In this document: one piece after another, positions 1-9,100 of the stretch
Layout of the letters: the number at the start of each line of letters is the position of its first letter
How positions within the stretch are numbered: the first letter of the stretch is position 1
From: Acinetobacter lwoffii
Lineage (GTDB): Bacteria > Pseudomonadota > Gammaproteobacteria > Pseudomonadales > Moraxellaceae
Assembly (NCBI GenBank): GCA_013530545.1
Contig: SPVA01000007.1
Location: forward strand, 1-47,093
Direction of reading: 5' to 3'
DNA length: 47,093 nt
Made by a program: the position numbers and the translations under genes
Notes under the pieces: generated by a model
The model's input: the letters and a program-made list of their open reading frames with translations, nothing else
Databases searched by the model: none
What the model was told of the DNA's origin: nothing

Positions 1-431
1 TAAATGGCAATCAGGTTGAGTGCCTGAACCACATCCGGACAGTTATGGCAGCTTAAGGATACAAATACATCGAAATTAGATTGAACACCTAGGCTCTTGA
101 TATTCGCCAGAACTTCATCTGAAACTTTCGGTGCATAACCTGAGGTTTGCAACAATGCCAGGATCAGTGAGGTGAACTCATGGCCCATTGGCAAGCCTGC
201 AAAGAACACACGCGGTTCCTCACCTTGTTTGGCAATCCCGAAACTTGGCGCACGTGCATTGGTCCCGTCAAAGCGTGCAGTGACCAGGTCAGACAGTGCA
301 GCCACTTCGGCAACCAGTTCCTGGATTTTGGCTGATTTGTCAGAGCCATCTAAAGTCGCGACCAGTTCAATCGGGCCTTCCAGGCGTTCTAATAAGGTTT
401 TAAGTTGAGCTGAAGTATTTTGGTCTAACAT
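1..431 (-). CDS. ahpF: Alkyl hydroperoxide reductase subunit F, N-terminal part (cut by window edge)
   Basis: This is the N-terminal 143 residues of AhpF, the flavoprotein disulfide reductase that passes electrons from NADH to AhpC so that AhpC can reduce peroxides in the cytoplasm. The visible part is the N-terminal thioredoxin-like double domain. It begins MLDQNTSAQL, contains the family block GLPMGHEFTSL, and ends near the redox motif SCHNCPDVVQALNL (CxxC). The FAD and NADH domains lie outside the window. A GGAG ribosome site precedes the ATG at 431. Its partner ahpC lies about 1.6 kb away on the same strand with its own terminator, so the two are not a tight operon here. Identification is firm; the gene is partial only because of the window edge. 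Confidence 0.95.
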   Translation of the reverse strand, partial: MLDQNTSAQLKTLLERLEGPIELVATLDGSDKSAKIQELVAEVAALSDLVTARFDGTNARAPSFGIAKQGEEPRVFFAGLPMGHEFTSLILALLQTSGYAPKVSDEVLANIKSLGVQSNFDVFVSLSCHNCPDVVQALNLIAI

Positions 432-661
432 TGCTAACGTCTCCAAAGGAGTAAATGTTTATTTGATAATAAGATATTAAATGAATTGAATAAATAGGTA
501 AAACAGTTTGTTTTTATCTTGTTGATCGGATTTGCAGATTTATTGAAAAATTCATCATTAATTTCAAAGTTCTATATGGGGGTGAAAGATTAATTTTCAA
601 GTAGTTTAGAGCAAGAATAAGGATTTTCAGCTAAGATTAAAACAAGATATTTGAGACTTGA

Positions 662-883
662 ATGATGGAATTACGACGCGGTATTTATCAACATTATAAG
701 GGACAGCTTTATCAGGTGTTCCATGTCGCCACGCACAGTGAAACTGAAGAAAAGCTGGTAGTTTATCAATGTCTTTATGGGGATTATTCAATTTGGGTAC
801 GTCCTTTAACGATGTTCACTGAAACCATTACCACCAACGATGATCGTGAAGTGGAGCGTTTTAAATTGATTCAGGCACTTTAA
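662..883 (+). CDS. DUF1653 domain protein
   Basis: A 73-residue protein that is almost entirely one DUF1653 domain. It shows the family pattern RRGIYQHYKG near the N-terminus, then HSETEEKLVVYQ, then LYGDYSIWVRP. The biochemical role of this family is not established. Two adjacent ATG codons (662 and 665) could start it and no strong ribosome site separates them. It is followed after 24 bases by a methyltransferase gene on the same strand, so the two may be co-transcribed. It sits between ahpF and ahpC, but nothing in the protein points to peroxide metabolism. Confidence 0.85.
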   Translation: MMELRRGIYQHYKGQLYQVFHVATHSETEEKLVVYQCLYGDYSIWVRPLTMFTETITTNDDREVERFKLIQAL

Positions 884-907
884 GCCCAACAGACTCAGGG
901 AAGAGTG

Positions 908-1498
908 ATGCAAAACTCAGATGAATTTGAAATATTCATGCAAGAATTATATGAAAAATTTCATAGGCATGATCTTAAGCAGGCAGATCGCCTGCACCGA
1001 TACCGGAATATAGAGCCAGAATCCGGTCAATTTTTGTCTATGCTGATTCGTGCACAACAATCCAAAAATATTCTGGAAATTGGCACCTCTACTGGTTATT
1101 CCACCTTATGGCTGGCAGAAGCGGCTCGGCAGACTCAAGCCATGATTACAACACTTGAAGTTGATGCAGAACGGGTTACTCAGGCAAAGCAATATGCGAC
1201 AGAAATAGATCTTGCAGACTTAATCAATTTTAAAGTGATTGATGCTCAAGTTTATCTGGAGGCAGAACAGGAAATATTTGATTTTATCCTGTTAGATGCT
1301 GAACGCGATGATTATGTCAGTTACTGGCCACATTTGAGTCGATTACTTAAAGCAAAGGGCGGGTTACTGGTAGTTGATAATGTCATTTCACATGCAGCAG
1401 AAGTCGAAGAGTTTATTGCCTTAATTCAGCAAGACCCACGTTTTATCATGAGTAGTGTACCCATAGGCGCAGGTTTGCTGATGGTGGGATTTCGTTAA
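908..1498 (+). CDS. O-methyltransferase-like SAM-dependent methyltransferase
   Basis: A 196-residue class I methyltransferase resembling the caffeoyl-CoA/catechol O-methyltransferase group (Methyltransf_3). The glycine-rich SAM motif is ILEIGTSTGYSTLWLA at about residues 57-72, the acidic motif II is in TTLEVDAERV, and FILLDAERDDY is the region that normally carries metal/substrate-binding acidic residues. The ATG at 908 is preferred over the GTG at 905 because AGGGA lies at a suitable distance. The substrate cannot be read from the sequence. It probably forms a short transcript with the DUF1653 gene upstream. Confidence 0.85.
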   Translation: MQNSDEFEIFMQELYEKFHRHDLKQADRLHRYRNIEPESGQFLSMLIRAQQSKNILEIGTSTGYSTLWLAEAARQTQAMITTLEVDAERVTQAKQYATEIDLADLINFKVIDAQVYLEAEQEIFDFILLDAERDDYVSYWPHLSRLLKAKGGLLVVDNVISHAAEVEEFIALIQQDPRFIMSSVPIGAGLLMVGFR

Positions 1499-1509
1499 AT
1501 GGATTCACT

Positions 1510-1716
1510 TCAATCCATGCAAATTTTATTAAAATGTAAATTATATTCGAGATACTTTTCTACGAATGCGGCTTTGTCTTGGCGTCTTAACAGGTTGTCA
1601 TAAATAAATTCAGGTACGGGATGATACAGCTCGGCATGACCATTACTGTATACAATTTTCAGGTGGCGGCTTGAGGGATTGTATTTCCAAGAAATCACGG
1701 TAAGCAGTTTTTGCAT
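1510..1716 (-). CDS. KTSC domain protein
   Basis: A 68-residue protein matching the KTSC domain pattern: a beta-rich start (VISWKYNPSSRHLKIVYSNG), an aromatic stretch (ELYHPVPEFIYDNLL), and a helical end (KAAFVEKYLEYN). The domain is found in small bacterial proteins and as a fusion to lysyl-tRNA synthetases; its function is not settled. It converges with the methyltransferase gene, whose stop is 12 bases away. The usual KTSC signature residues are only partly kept, so the family assignment is reasonable rather than certain. Confidence 0.7.
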   Translation of the reverse strand: MQKLLTVISWKYNPSSRHLKIVYSNGHAELYHPVPEFIYDNLLRRQDKAAFVEKYLEYNLHFNKICMD

Positions 1717-1956
1717 ATGCGTTCCTCCACTGAATATTTCTTATCTTATCATTTGAACTTATGCCATATGGCTCTGCAGATGTATAGCTCAATTGTAAGA
1801 ATCGGTAAGGATTATGAGAAAGCGAAGCAAAAGATATGCCTGAATTTTTATATGATGGATCAAGAAAGAAATAGGACTGCAATATTTAAAGTCCTAACAA
1901 AATAATTTAAAAAAATAAAATCCAGTATTGCACTGACATAAAAGTTCAAACCATAA

Positions 1957-1985
1957 AAAACCACGCTAAAAAGCGTGGTTTTTTT
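1957..1985 (-). terminator. Intrinsic terminator of ahpC (bidirectional form)
   Basis: A perfect 9-bp stem (AACCACGCT at 1959-1967, AGCGTGGTT at 1972-1980) with a 4-base loop. It has an A-run on its left and a T-run on its right, so it has a U-tract when read from either strand. It lies 24 bases beyond the ahpC stop codon. Confidence 0.85.
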
Positions 1986-2008
1986 GAATCAGTTCAATCT
2001 AATTAAAA

Positions 2009-2572
2009 TTAGATTTTACCCACTAGGTCGATTGAAGGAGCAAGAGTTGCATCGCCTTCTTTCCATTTAGCTGGGCAAACTTCGCCTGGGTGAGCGTGTA
2101 CATACTGAGCTGCTTTAACTTTACGAAGAAGTTCTTGAGCGTCACGGCCGATACCACCAGCGTTGATTTCAACGATTTGGATTTTACCTTCTGGATCGAT
2201 CACGAAAGTACCACGATCAGCAAGGCCGTCAGCTTCGATTAATACGTCAAAGTTTTTAGCAAGAGTCCAGTTTGCATCACCAACCATTACATACTGGATT
2301 TTTTTGATTTCTTCTGAAGAATCGTGCCAAGCTTTGTGAGTGAAATGCGTGTCAGTAGAAACTGAGTAGATTTCAACGCCTAGTTTTTGGAATTCAGCGT
2401 AGTTGTCAGCAAGGTCACCAAGTTCAGTCGGGCAAACGAAAGTGAAGTCAGCTGGGTAGAAGAATACAACAGACCATTTGCCTTTCAGGTCAGCTTCAGT
2501 AACTTCAATGAATTTGCCGTTTTGGAATGCAGTTGCTTTAAATGGTTTAACTTCAGTATTAATTAAGCTCAT
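2009..2572 (-). CDS. ahpC: Alkyl hydroperoxide reductase subunit C (peroxiredoxin)
   Basis: A 187-residue typical 2-Cys peroxiredoxin that reduces hydrogen peroxide and organic hydroperoxides using electrons from AhpF. The peroxidatic cysteine is Cys47 in FTFVCPTE and the resolving cysteine is Cys166 in GEVCPAKW. The ending SIDLVGKI matches the family. The start at 2572 (MSLINTEV) is chosen over the ATGs at 2575 and 2584 because GGAG sits six bases upstream of it and because it gives the same 187-residue length as E. coli AhpC. It is monocistronic, with a terminator just downstream. Regulation by OxyR is usual for this gene, but I could not see a clear OxyR site. Confidence 0.97.
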   Translation of the reverse strand: MSLINTEVKPFKATAFQNGKFIEVTEADLKGKWSVVFFYPADFTFVCPTELGDLADNYAEFQKLGVEIYSVSTDTHFTHKAWHDSSEEIKKIQYVMVGDANWTLAKNFDVLIEADGLADRGTFVIDPEGKIQIVEINAGGIGRDAQELLRKVKAAQYVHAHPGEVCPAKWKEGDATLAPSIDLVGKI

Positions 2573-3046
2573 CATTGTCTCCATGATTGAGGTAGTCTTT
2601 GATTTTGAATAAGAGTATCGAAATTTTGGTTGATGCTAAAATGGTATTTTTACATTACAAACATCGGAAAAACCGAATTAAGTAAAAACGCGCCACTTTG
2701 GCAAAATCGCTTTGTTCATTGAGCAGCATCAAGATGATGGCCTGATGACAAAATTATCTCTTTTTCCTCGTGCTAGCAAACATGATGTTGAAACCAAAAA
2801 ATTCAAGGGTCAATTCGGAAAAAAGCATAATTTCCACAAAATAATTTAAATATCAATTCCAAACTTGGACTTATGATTAAATCTAATCAGGGAAACTTAT
2901 GCGTGTCATTTAGATATTTTGACAGGTTTATAGTGCGGAATTGAGAGAAATCAGGCAGCCAAAGCTAATTTGTCCGGCACTTAACAGAACTACGACTATC
3001 TGAAATCTAATGAACCAAGTAAAATAAACCTTTCCGGTTTTTTGAT
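2573..3046. other. Intergenic region between divergent ahpC and hrpA
   Basis: No convincing gene is visible in these 474 bases. The left part must hold the ahpC promoter and the right part the hrpA promoter. Two short inverted repeats lie upstream of ahpC: CGG-AAAAA-CCG at about 2665-2675 and GCCA-CTT-TGGC at about 2692-2702. Either could be an operator or chance. No sigma-70 pair stands out clearly enough to call. Confidence 0.5.
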
Positions 3047-6000
3047 GTGGGTGTTTTCTCTGTGCAGAGTCATTTAAATGTAGATCAATGGATAATGGCG
3101 CGTGACCGTCACCGTTTAAATCGACTGAAAAAAGGGAAAGACGCAGATGCTAAGCAGTATCAGGAATTATTTGAAAAATCCAATCTGAAAGTACGGCAAC
3201 GGCTTGAGCGTCTTCCGAACATCAAGCTAAATCAGGATCTGCCGGTAACCCAGTATGCTGACAAGCTGATTACCGCGATTCAAAAGCATCAGGTTATTAT
3301 TGTAGCTGGTGAAACCGGTTCTGGTAAAACCACCCAGTTACCGCAAATTGCTATGCTGGCTGGACGTGGCCTGACCGGAATGATCGGACATACCCAGCCG
3401 CGTCGACTGGCAGCCCGCAGCGTATCACAGCGTATTGCCGAAGAAGTTGGCGAAAAACTCGGTGAATCAATTTCCTTTAAAGTACGTTTTACGGAACAGG
3501 GTTCGCAAGACTCAATTGTGCGTTTGATGACAGACGGTATTTTACTGGCCGAACTGACGCATGACCGATACCTGACCAAATATGACACGATTATTATTGA
3601 TGAAGCGCATGAACGTTCGCTGAATATCGACTTCATTATGGGTTATCTGAAGCAGCTATTGCCACGTCGTCCCGATCTGAAAGTCATCATTACTTCAGCA
3701 ACCCTGGATGTAAACCGTTTTAGCAGTTACTTTAATGGTGCACCAATTTTTGAAGTGGAAGGCCGCAGCTTCCCGGTAGAGCTGCGTTATCGCCCGATCT
3801 CGGAAATGAGCATTGGCGGTAGTGATGATGATGAGTTTGATGATTTTGAAGAAAACCTGCCTCGCGCTGTGGTCAAAGCAGTCGAAGAATGCTTTCAGGA
3901 TGCACAGGAAAAAGGTCATCCCGAACATGCCGATATCCTGATTTTTGCCAGTACCGAGCAGGAAATTCGCGAGTTACAGGAAACCCTGATCAAACATGGG
4001 CCACGCCATACGGAAGTATTAACTTTATATGCGCGTCTGGCGCTGGCCGAACAGCAGAAAATCTTTAATCCTTCTGGTGGCGGGCGACGCATTATTATTG
4101 CCACCAACGTAGCAGAAACAGCTTTAACCGTTCCGAATATCCGGTATGTGATTGATAGCGGTTTTGCCCGTATTTCGCGTTATAACTATCGTTCACGGGT
4201 GCAACGTCTACCAATTGAAGCCGTTTCTCAGGCAGCCGCGAACCAGCGTAAAGGTCGTTGTGGTCGTATTGCGCCGGGTGTCTGTATACGTCTGTATTCT
4301 GAGGAAGACTTCCTGAGCCGTCCTGAGTTTACCGAACCAGAAATAAAGCGAACCAACCTGGCATCTGTAATTTTGCAGATGCAAAGTCTGGGCTTGGGTT
4401 CACTCGAAGATTTTGATTTCATCGAACCACCAGATCATCGTTTGGTCAATGATGGCCGCAAGCTCCTCATTGAACTGGGGGCAATGGCTGAGAAAAATTC
4501 TCCTAAAACTGAAGATGATCAAGCAAATCCCTCTAAATCTCCCTTTGAGAAAGGGAGACTTCAAAGCAGTGGCTTAACCAAGATCGGTCAGCAAATGGCG
4601 AAAATGCCGATCGATCCACGTCTGGCCCGCATGATTCTTGGTGGTGCACATTTTGGCGTGCTGAATGAAGTGCTGGTGATTGTGGCCGCACTTGCAGTTC
4701 AGGACCCACGTGAACGCCCTGCGGACAAGCAGATGCAGGCGGATCAGAAACATGCACTATTCCGTGAAGCCGATTCTGATTTCCTGTTCTATATCAAGCT
4801 TTGGGAAACGCTACACAATAATCGCGAAAGCATGAGTGAAAATAAGCGCCGTACTTTTGCGCGTAATCACTTCCTGAGCTGGCTGCGTTTACGTGAATGG
4901 AAGAAAACTCATGAGCAGCTGGTGGAGTTGGCTAAGGGTTTAAAACTGTCATTTAATGAAAAGAAAGCCAGTTATGAGAATCTGCACCGTGCCTTGTTGA
5001 CCGGTCTGTTATCGTTTATCGCCAATAAGACCGATGAGCGTAATGTCTTTATGGCAGTACGTCAGCAAAAAGCTCGGATTTTCCCGGCTTCTACCTTGCA
5101 CAAGACCAATACGCCGTGGGTGATGGCCTTTGAAATGGTCGAGACTTCCCAGGTGTATTTGCGTACCCTTGCCAAGATTGAACCGGAATGGATTCTGCTG
5201 GCCGCGCGTGACCTGCTCAAACATCATTATTTTGAACCGCACTGGTCGAAAAAAGCTGGTGTAGTGAATGCCTATGACCAGATTTCCCTGTTTGGTCTGA
5301 TTATTGAGCCGAAACGTCAGATTAATTATGAAAAAGTAGATCAGGCGGCCGCGCATGAAATTTTCTTGCGGGATGCTTTAACTACCGGTCATCTAGGGAT
5401 TACTCCACCATTTTTAAAGCATAACTTGCTTAAACTGGAAGAAGTCGAGCGAGTAGAAGACAAGCTGCGCCGTCGTGATCTGGTGGTTGATGAAGAAACC
5501 ATTTACCAATTCTATGCCTCGAAAGTGCCGCCTGAAGTGGCTAGCCGTCGTACTTTTGAAGACTGGCGTGCCACAGTAGAGCCCCAGAATCCGCATTATT
5601 TATTTGTTGATGATGATGCGCTGTGGCTGAATGACCGTCCAACCACACAACAATTCCCAGACTATTTGCAGAATGGTAGTCTGTGTCTGGCTGCAACCTA
5701 TCGTTTTGACCCGAGTCATGATGAAGATGGCGCGACAGTTAAAATTCCACTGCAAGCCTTGGCACAGGTCGATGAAGGGATCTGGTCATGGGGAATTCCG
5801 GGCTGGCGTCTGGATCTGATTGAAGCATTGCTAAAAGCTTTGCCGAAGGATAAGCGCCGTAATCTGGTGCCGATTCCGGATACTGCACGAAAACTCATGG
5901 CAAAAGTAGATGCGCAGGATTTACAGAAACATATTTTTAGTTTCTTGGCATTTCAGCTGCGAGGCGATCAAATCACTGAGAAAGATTTCAGTTTTGACCG

Positions 6001-6985
6001 GGTAGACCAATATCTGTTGCCATTTATCAAAGTTATTGATGAAAAAGGCCGTGTTATTGAGCAGGGGCGTGATCTTGCTGAGCTGAAAGCACGTTGCCGC
6101 ACTGAAACGCATAGTCCGGTTAAACAGCTTAAAGGTGAATTTAAAACCTTCCCGGAAAGCTTTGTATTTGAAGCCTCGCAAAAAGTCACCGGTGTCGTGG
6201 TCAAGCAATATCAGGCGCTGGTTCCGACCAAAGCTTTTGCTGCCTTGGAGCAGAAAGATGAATCGGGTGTAGTGATTCAGACTTTCAATGATCAGGCTGA
6301 AGCGGTCAAAAAACATCGTGAAGGGGTGATCCGACTGGTGCATATGCAACTCGGAGACTTAACCCGCCAGTTGAAAAAACAGATTTCCAAACCTCTAGCG
6401 CTGGCTTATTCACCACTCGGTGACAAGGGACAACTGGAACAAATGTTAGTTTATGCCACACTACATATGTCCATTAATGAGCTGCCTGTCAATGCGCAAG
6501 AGTTCCAAAAGATAGTTGAAGATGTAAAAAAATCTTTCCTGACTTATGGCCAGGTTGCCCTGAAAGAGATCACGGATATTTATATCCAGTGGCAGGAAAT
6601 CCGCCGGAAATTATTGGTTTTAGACCATTCTGTGTTTGAAAAAAATATCAATGATATTGAAGATCAGCTTGATTTAATGAGCCTTTCTGACTTTGTATAT
6701 CGTAAACCTTCCGATGTATGGAGCGAATTTCCACGTTATTTGAAAGCCTTGATCTTGCGTTTAGAGCGCTTGCCCAATAATCTACAAAGGGACAATTCCG
6801 CCATTGACCAAATTGATCAATGGATGGAAAAATTATTCAAGTTTAAAGATGACCCTCGTCTGAAAGAATTGTATTTCATGGTCGAGGAGTTAAGAATCTC
6901 ATTGTTTTCACAACCGATGAAAACAAAAGCACCCGTGTCTCCAACTCGCTTGCAAAAAGTATGGGATCGTCTTGGAATCAGTTAA
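3047..6985 (+). CDS. hrpA: ATP-dependent RNA helicase HrpA
   Basis: A 1312-residue DEAH-box helicase of the HrpA type, linked in other bacteria to mRNA processing and to rescue of stalled ribosomes. Walker A is GETGSGKT at residues 88-95 and the DEAH box is at 185-188, followed by the SAT motif (ITSATL) and motif VI (QRKGRCGRI). Then come the helicase-associated domains and the long C-terminal DUF3418-type region that distinguishes HrpA from shorter relatives. The GTG at 3047 fits the expected N-terminal length but has no good ribosome site, so the start is uncertain. Unusual: residues about 494-509 between the helicase core and the winged-helix region are encoded by a palindromic repeat (see 4526-4561), making this linker about 19 residues longer than in E. 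coli. Confidence 0.95.
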   Translation: MGVFSVQSHLNVDQWIMARDRHRLNRLKKGKDADAKQYQELFEKSNLKVRQRLERLPNIKLNQDLPVTQYADKLITAIQKHQVIIVAGETGSGKTTQLPQIAMLAGRGLTGMIGHTQPRRLAARSVSQRIAEEVGEKLGESISFKVRFTEQGSQDSIVRLMTDGILLAELTHDRYLTKYDTIIIDEAHERSLNIDFIMGYLKQLLPRRPDLKVIITSATLDVNRFSSYFNGAPIFEVEGRSFPVELRYRPISEMSIGGSDDDEFDDFEENLPRAVVKAVEECFQDAQEKGHPEHADILIFASTEQEIRELQETLIKHGPRHTEVLTLYARLALAEQQKIFNPSGGGRRIIIATNVAETALTVPNIRYVIDSGFARISRYNYRSRVQRLPIEAVSQAAANQRKGRCGRIAPGVCIRLYSEEDFLSRPEFTEPEIKRTNLASVILQMQSLGLGSLEDFDFIEPPDHRLVNDGRKLLIELGAMAEKNSPKTEDDQANPSKSPFEKGRLQSSGLTKIGQQMAKMPIDPRLARMILGGAHFGVLNEVLVIVAALAVQDPRERPADKQMQADQKHALFREADSDFLFYIKLWETLHNNRESMSENKRRTFARNHFLSWLRLREWKKTHEQLVELAKGLKLSFNEKKASYENLHRALLTGLLSFIANKTDERNVFMAVRQQKARIFPASTLHKTNTPWVMAFEMVETSQVYLRTLAKIEPEWILLAARDLLKHHYFEPHWSKKAGVVNAYDQISLFGLIIEPKRQINYEKVDQAAAHEIFLRDALTTGHLGITPPFLKHNLLKLEEVERVEDKLRRRDLVVDEETIYQFYASKVPPEVASRRTFEDWRATVEPQNPHYLFVDDDALWLNDRPTTQQFPDYLQNGSLCLAATYRFDPSHDEDGATVKIPLQALAQVDEGIWSWGIPGWRLDLIEALLKALPKDKRRNLVPIPDTARKLMAKVDAQDLQKHIFSFLAFQLRGDQITEKDFSFDRVDQYLLPFIKVIDEKGRVIEQGRDLAELKARCRTETHSPVKQLKGEFKTFPESFVFEASQKVTGVVVKQYQALVPTKAFAALEQKDESGVVIQTFNDQAEAVKKHREGVIRLVHMQLGDLTRQLKKQISKPLALAYSPLGDKGQLEQMLVYATLHMSINELPVNAQEFQKIVEDVKKSFLTYGQVALKEITDIYIQWQEIRRKLLVLDHSVFEKNINDIEDQLDLMSLSDFVYRKPSDVWSEFPRYLKALILRLERLPNNLQRDNSAIDQIDQWMEKLFKFKDDPRLKELYFMVEELRISLFSQPMKTKAPVSPTRLQKVWDRLGIS
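4526..4561. repeat. Short palindromic repeat translated in frame inside hrpA
   Basis: A hairpin with a perfect 9-bp stem (TCTCCCTTT at 4538-4546, AAAGGGAGA at 4550-4558), a 3-base loop, and two further outer pairs (4535/4561 and 4536/4560). It is read in the hrpA frame as NPSKSPFEKGRL. The pattern resembles short dispersed repeats that I recall from Acinetobacter intergenic regions, but I cannot confirm copy number here. It lies in a variable linker, where an insertion would be tolerated. Confidence 0.6.
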
Positions 6986-7015
6986 GATATAGGTAATTCA
7001 GATAAGGAATTTTAC

Positions 7016-8125
7016 ATGGGCATCCGCATTACGGGTACGGGCTTATTCCATCCGGAACATGTCATCACCAATGAAGAATTAGTTGAAAGTTTAAATGCTT
7101 ATGTGGAACTGTTTAATCACGAAAATGCTGATAAAATCGCTGCAGGCGAAGTTGAAGCGCGTCGTGGTTCTAGCGCAGAGTTTATTGAAAAAGCGTCTGG
7201 CGTACAACGCCGGTATGTTGTAGAAAAATCAGGTATTCTTGATCCAAAACGCTTACGTCCAAATTTACGTGAACGTGCAGATGATGAAATTTCATTGCAA
7301 GCAGAATGGGGTGTAATCGCAGCCAAGCAGGCGATGGAAAATGCCGGTGTGACTGCCGAAGATATTGATATCGTGATCCTGTCATGCTCGAATTTGCAAC
7401 GTGCTTATCCTGCCGTAGCCATCGAGATTCAAACCGCTCTAGGTATCAAAGGCTATGCCTATGACATGAACGTAGCGTGTTCTGCAGCAACATTTGGTCT
7501 GAAACAGGCTTATGATGCGATCAAAGCAGGCGCGCGCCGTGTGTTATTGGTGAATGTGGAAATTACCTCTGCACATACCGATTTCCGTTCACGTGACTGT
7601 CACTTTATTTTTGGTGATGTGGCAACCGCTTCAATTATTGAAAATACTGACAGCAAAACCGGTTTTGAAATTCTTGATTCTGAGCTATTTACCCAGTTCT
7701 CGAATAACATCCGCAATAACTTTGGTTTCTTGAATATCTCTGAAAATGCTGACATTGACGACAAACGTTTCCGTCAGGATGGTCGTAAGGTATTTAAAGA
7801 AGTCTGTCCACTGGTTGCGAAAATGATTACTGCGCAACTGGAAAAGAATCAGATTGAGCCGACAGGTGTTAAACGCTTCTGGTTACACCAGGCCAATGCC
7901 AGCATGAATGAACTGATCCTGAAACTGGTCGTTGGTAAAGAAAATGCCAAACCTGGTTTGGTACCGATCATTCTGAATGAGTTTGCCAACACTTCTTCTG
8001 CTGGGGTGATCATTGCCTTGCACCGTACTGCACATGAAGTTGAAGATGGTGAATACGGCGTGTTATGTTCATTTGGTGCGGGTTATTCGGTAGGTTCGAT
8101 TCTGGTTCAAAAGCGCGTGGCATAA
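7016..8125 (+). CDS. Beta-ketoacyl-ACP synthase III family enzyme (FabH-like)
   Basis: A 369-residue thiolase-fold condensing enzyme. The KAS III catalytic triad is complete: Cys155 in [10 protein letters not shown], His291 in [10 protein letters not shown], and Asn325 in EFANTSSAG. Such enzymes condense an acyl-CoA with malonyl-ACP to start fatty-acid or related chains. It is longer than housekeeping FabH (about 320 residues), with an insert around residues 30-90, as in the Pseudomonas paralogue that uses medium-chain acyl-CoA. I therefore do not call it fabH. An acyltransferase gene starts 26 bases downstream, suggesting a shared role in lipid synthesis. Confidence 0.88.
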   Translation: MGIRITGTGLFHPEHVITNEELVESLNAYVELFNHENADKIAAGEVEARRGSSAEFIEKASGVQRRYVVEKSGILDPKRLRPNLRERADDEISLQAEWGVIAAKQAMENAGVTAEDIDIVILSCSNLQRAYPAVAIEIQTALGIKGYAYDMNVACSAATFGLKQAYDAIKAGARRVLLVNVEITSAHTDFRSRDCHFIFGDVATASIIENTDSKTGFEILDSELFTQFSNNIRNNFGFLNISENADIDDKRFRQDGRKVFKEVCPLVAKMITAQLEKNQIEPTGVKRFWLHQANASMNELILKLVVGKENAKPGLVPIILNEFANTSSAGVIIALHRTAHEVEDGEYGVLCSFGAGYSVGSILVQKRVA

Positions 8126-8151
8126 TCCGGAGTCAATAGGGAGCAGACAAC

Positions 8152-8904
8152 TTGCAGGTCAAACATGATGGGCAATGGATTAGACGCTTAAGTGCCTTAT
8201 CCAAATTATATTTTACCCCTACCTTTTTAGGGGCTGAATATATTGATGCCAGTCGGCCTGCAATGTATGTCGGTAATCATTCCATGTACGGGATCTTTGA
8301 TTCGCCGATGCTGATTGATTACCTTTATAACGAACATAAAGTGGCTGTGGTCAGTATTGCGGATCATAGCCATTTTTATGTGCCCTTATGGCGTGACGCC
8401 GTGAAGAAGTTTGGGGCAGTCGATGGCATCCAGCATTATGTACGTGCTGTGATGCAGCAGGGTTATTCTATTCTGGTCTTTCCGGGAGGGGGGCGCGAAG
8501 TACTCAAACGTCAGGGTGAACAGTATCAATTGATCTGGAAGCAGCGTTACGGATTTTTAAAGCTGGCTCAGGAATTCAACTATGATATTGTCCCTTTTGC
8601 CGCGCTCGGTGGGGATGAAGTCTATGAGATCGGCTTTGATGCCAATAAGATCATCCAGCATAAATATTTTCAAAAACTCCTCAAAGTACCACAACTCAAC
8701 AAATTACTACGTCAGGGCGATGTGATTCCATCTTTGCCTAAACGATTATTCCCAAAACGCCTGCCATTTTATTTTCAGTTTATGCCGCGACAATCGATTG
8801 CTCAGGTTCAGACTCAGGAAGAGCTGATCGCATTTCGGCACAGCTTGCAGCAACATATTTATACTGGCTTGGTCGAGCTTAAGGTGCTACGTCAGCAAGA
8901 CTAA
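8152..8904 (+). CDS. PlsC-like lysophospholipid acyltransferase family protein
   Basis: A 250-residue acyltransferase. The catalytic block is YVGNHSMYGIFDSP near residues 40-53, which follows the form seen in the DGAT/phytyl-ester-synthase branch, where the His-Asp spacing differs from the strict HX4D of PlsC. The second block is FPGGGREVLKRQG, followed by IVPFAALGGDEVYE. It probably transfers an acyl chain to a lysolipid, glycerolipid or alcohol; the substrate is unknown. The TTG start is supported by AGGGAG upstream; the next possible ATG would cut into the domain. It follows the FabH-like gene closely and is probably co-transcribed with it. Confidence 0.8.
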   Translation: MQVKHDGQWIRRLSALSKLYFTPTFLGAEYIDASRPAMYVGNHSMYGIFDSPMLIDYLYNEHKVAVVSIADHSHFYVPLWRDAVKKFGAVDGIQHYVRAVMQQGYSILVFPGGGREVLKRQGEQYQLIWKQRYGFLKLAQEFNYDIVPFAALGGDEVYEIGFDANKIIQHKYFQKLLKVPQLNKLLRQGDVIPSLPKRLFPKRLPFYFQFMPRQSIAQVQTQEELIAFRHSLQQHIYTGLVELKVLRQQD

Positions 8905-9100
8905 AAAAGAAAAATTCTTCCTGTAAAATCTAGGCTATGATCTATTGAGATGTTTTATTTTTAGCAATGTGGATGCATGGACGGTTTTATAGTGCAAGTG
9001 ATGCCATAATGTATTTTTAAGTGTTCACTGATTGGCGATCAAGGACTCAGCATGATCCAATATAAAAATAAGATGATTCTAAGATGACCGAGGTGCACGT

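Noticed and set aside
1711..1905. 64-residue open frame upstream of the ahpC terminator
   Set aside because: It lies in AT-rich intergenic DNA, overlaps the start of the KTSC gene on the other strand, has no ribosome site and resembles no family.
5921..6349. 142-residue reverse-strand open frame inside hrpA
   Set aside because: Shadow of the hrpA coding strand; no family features.
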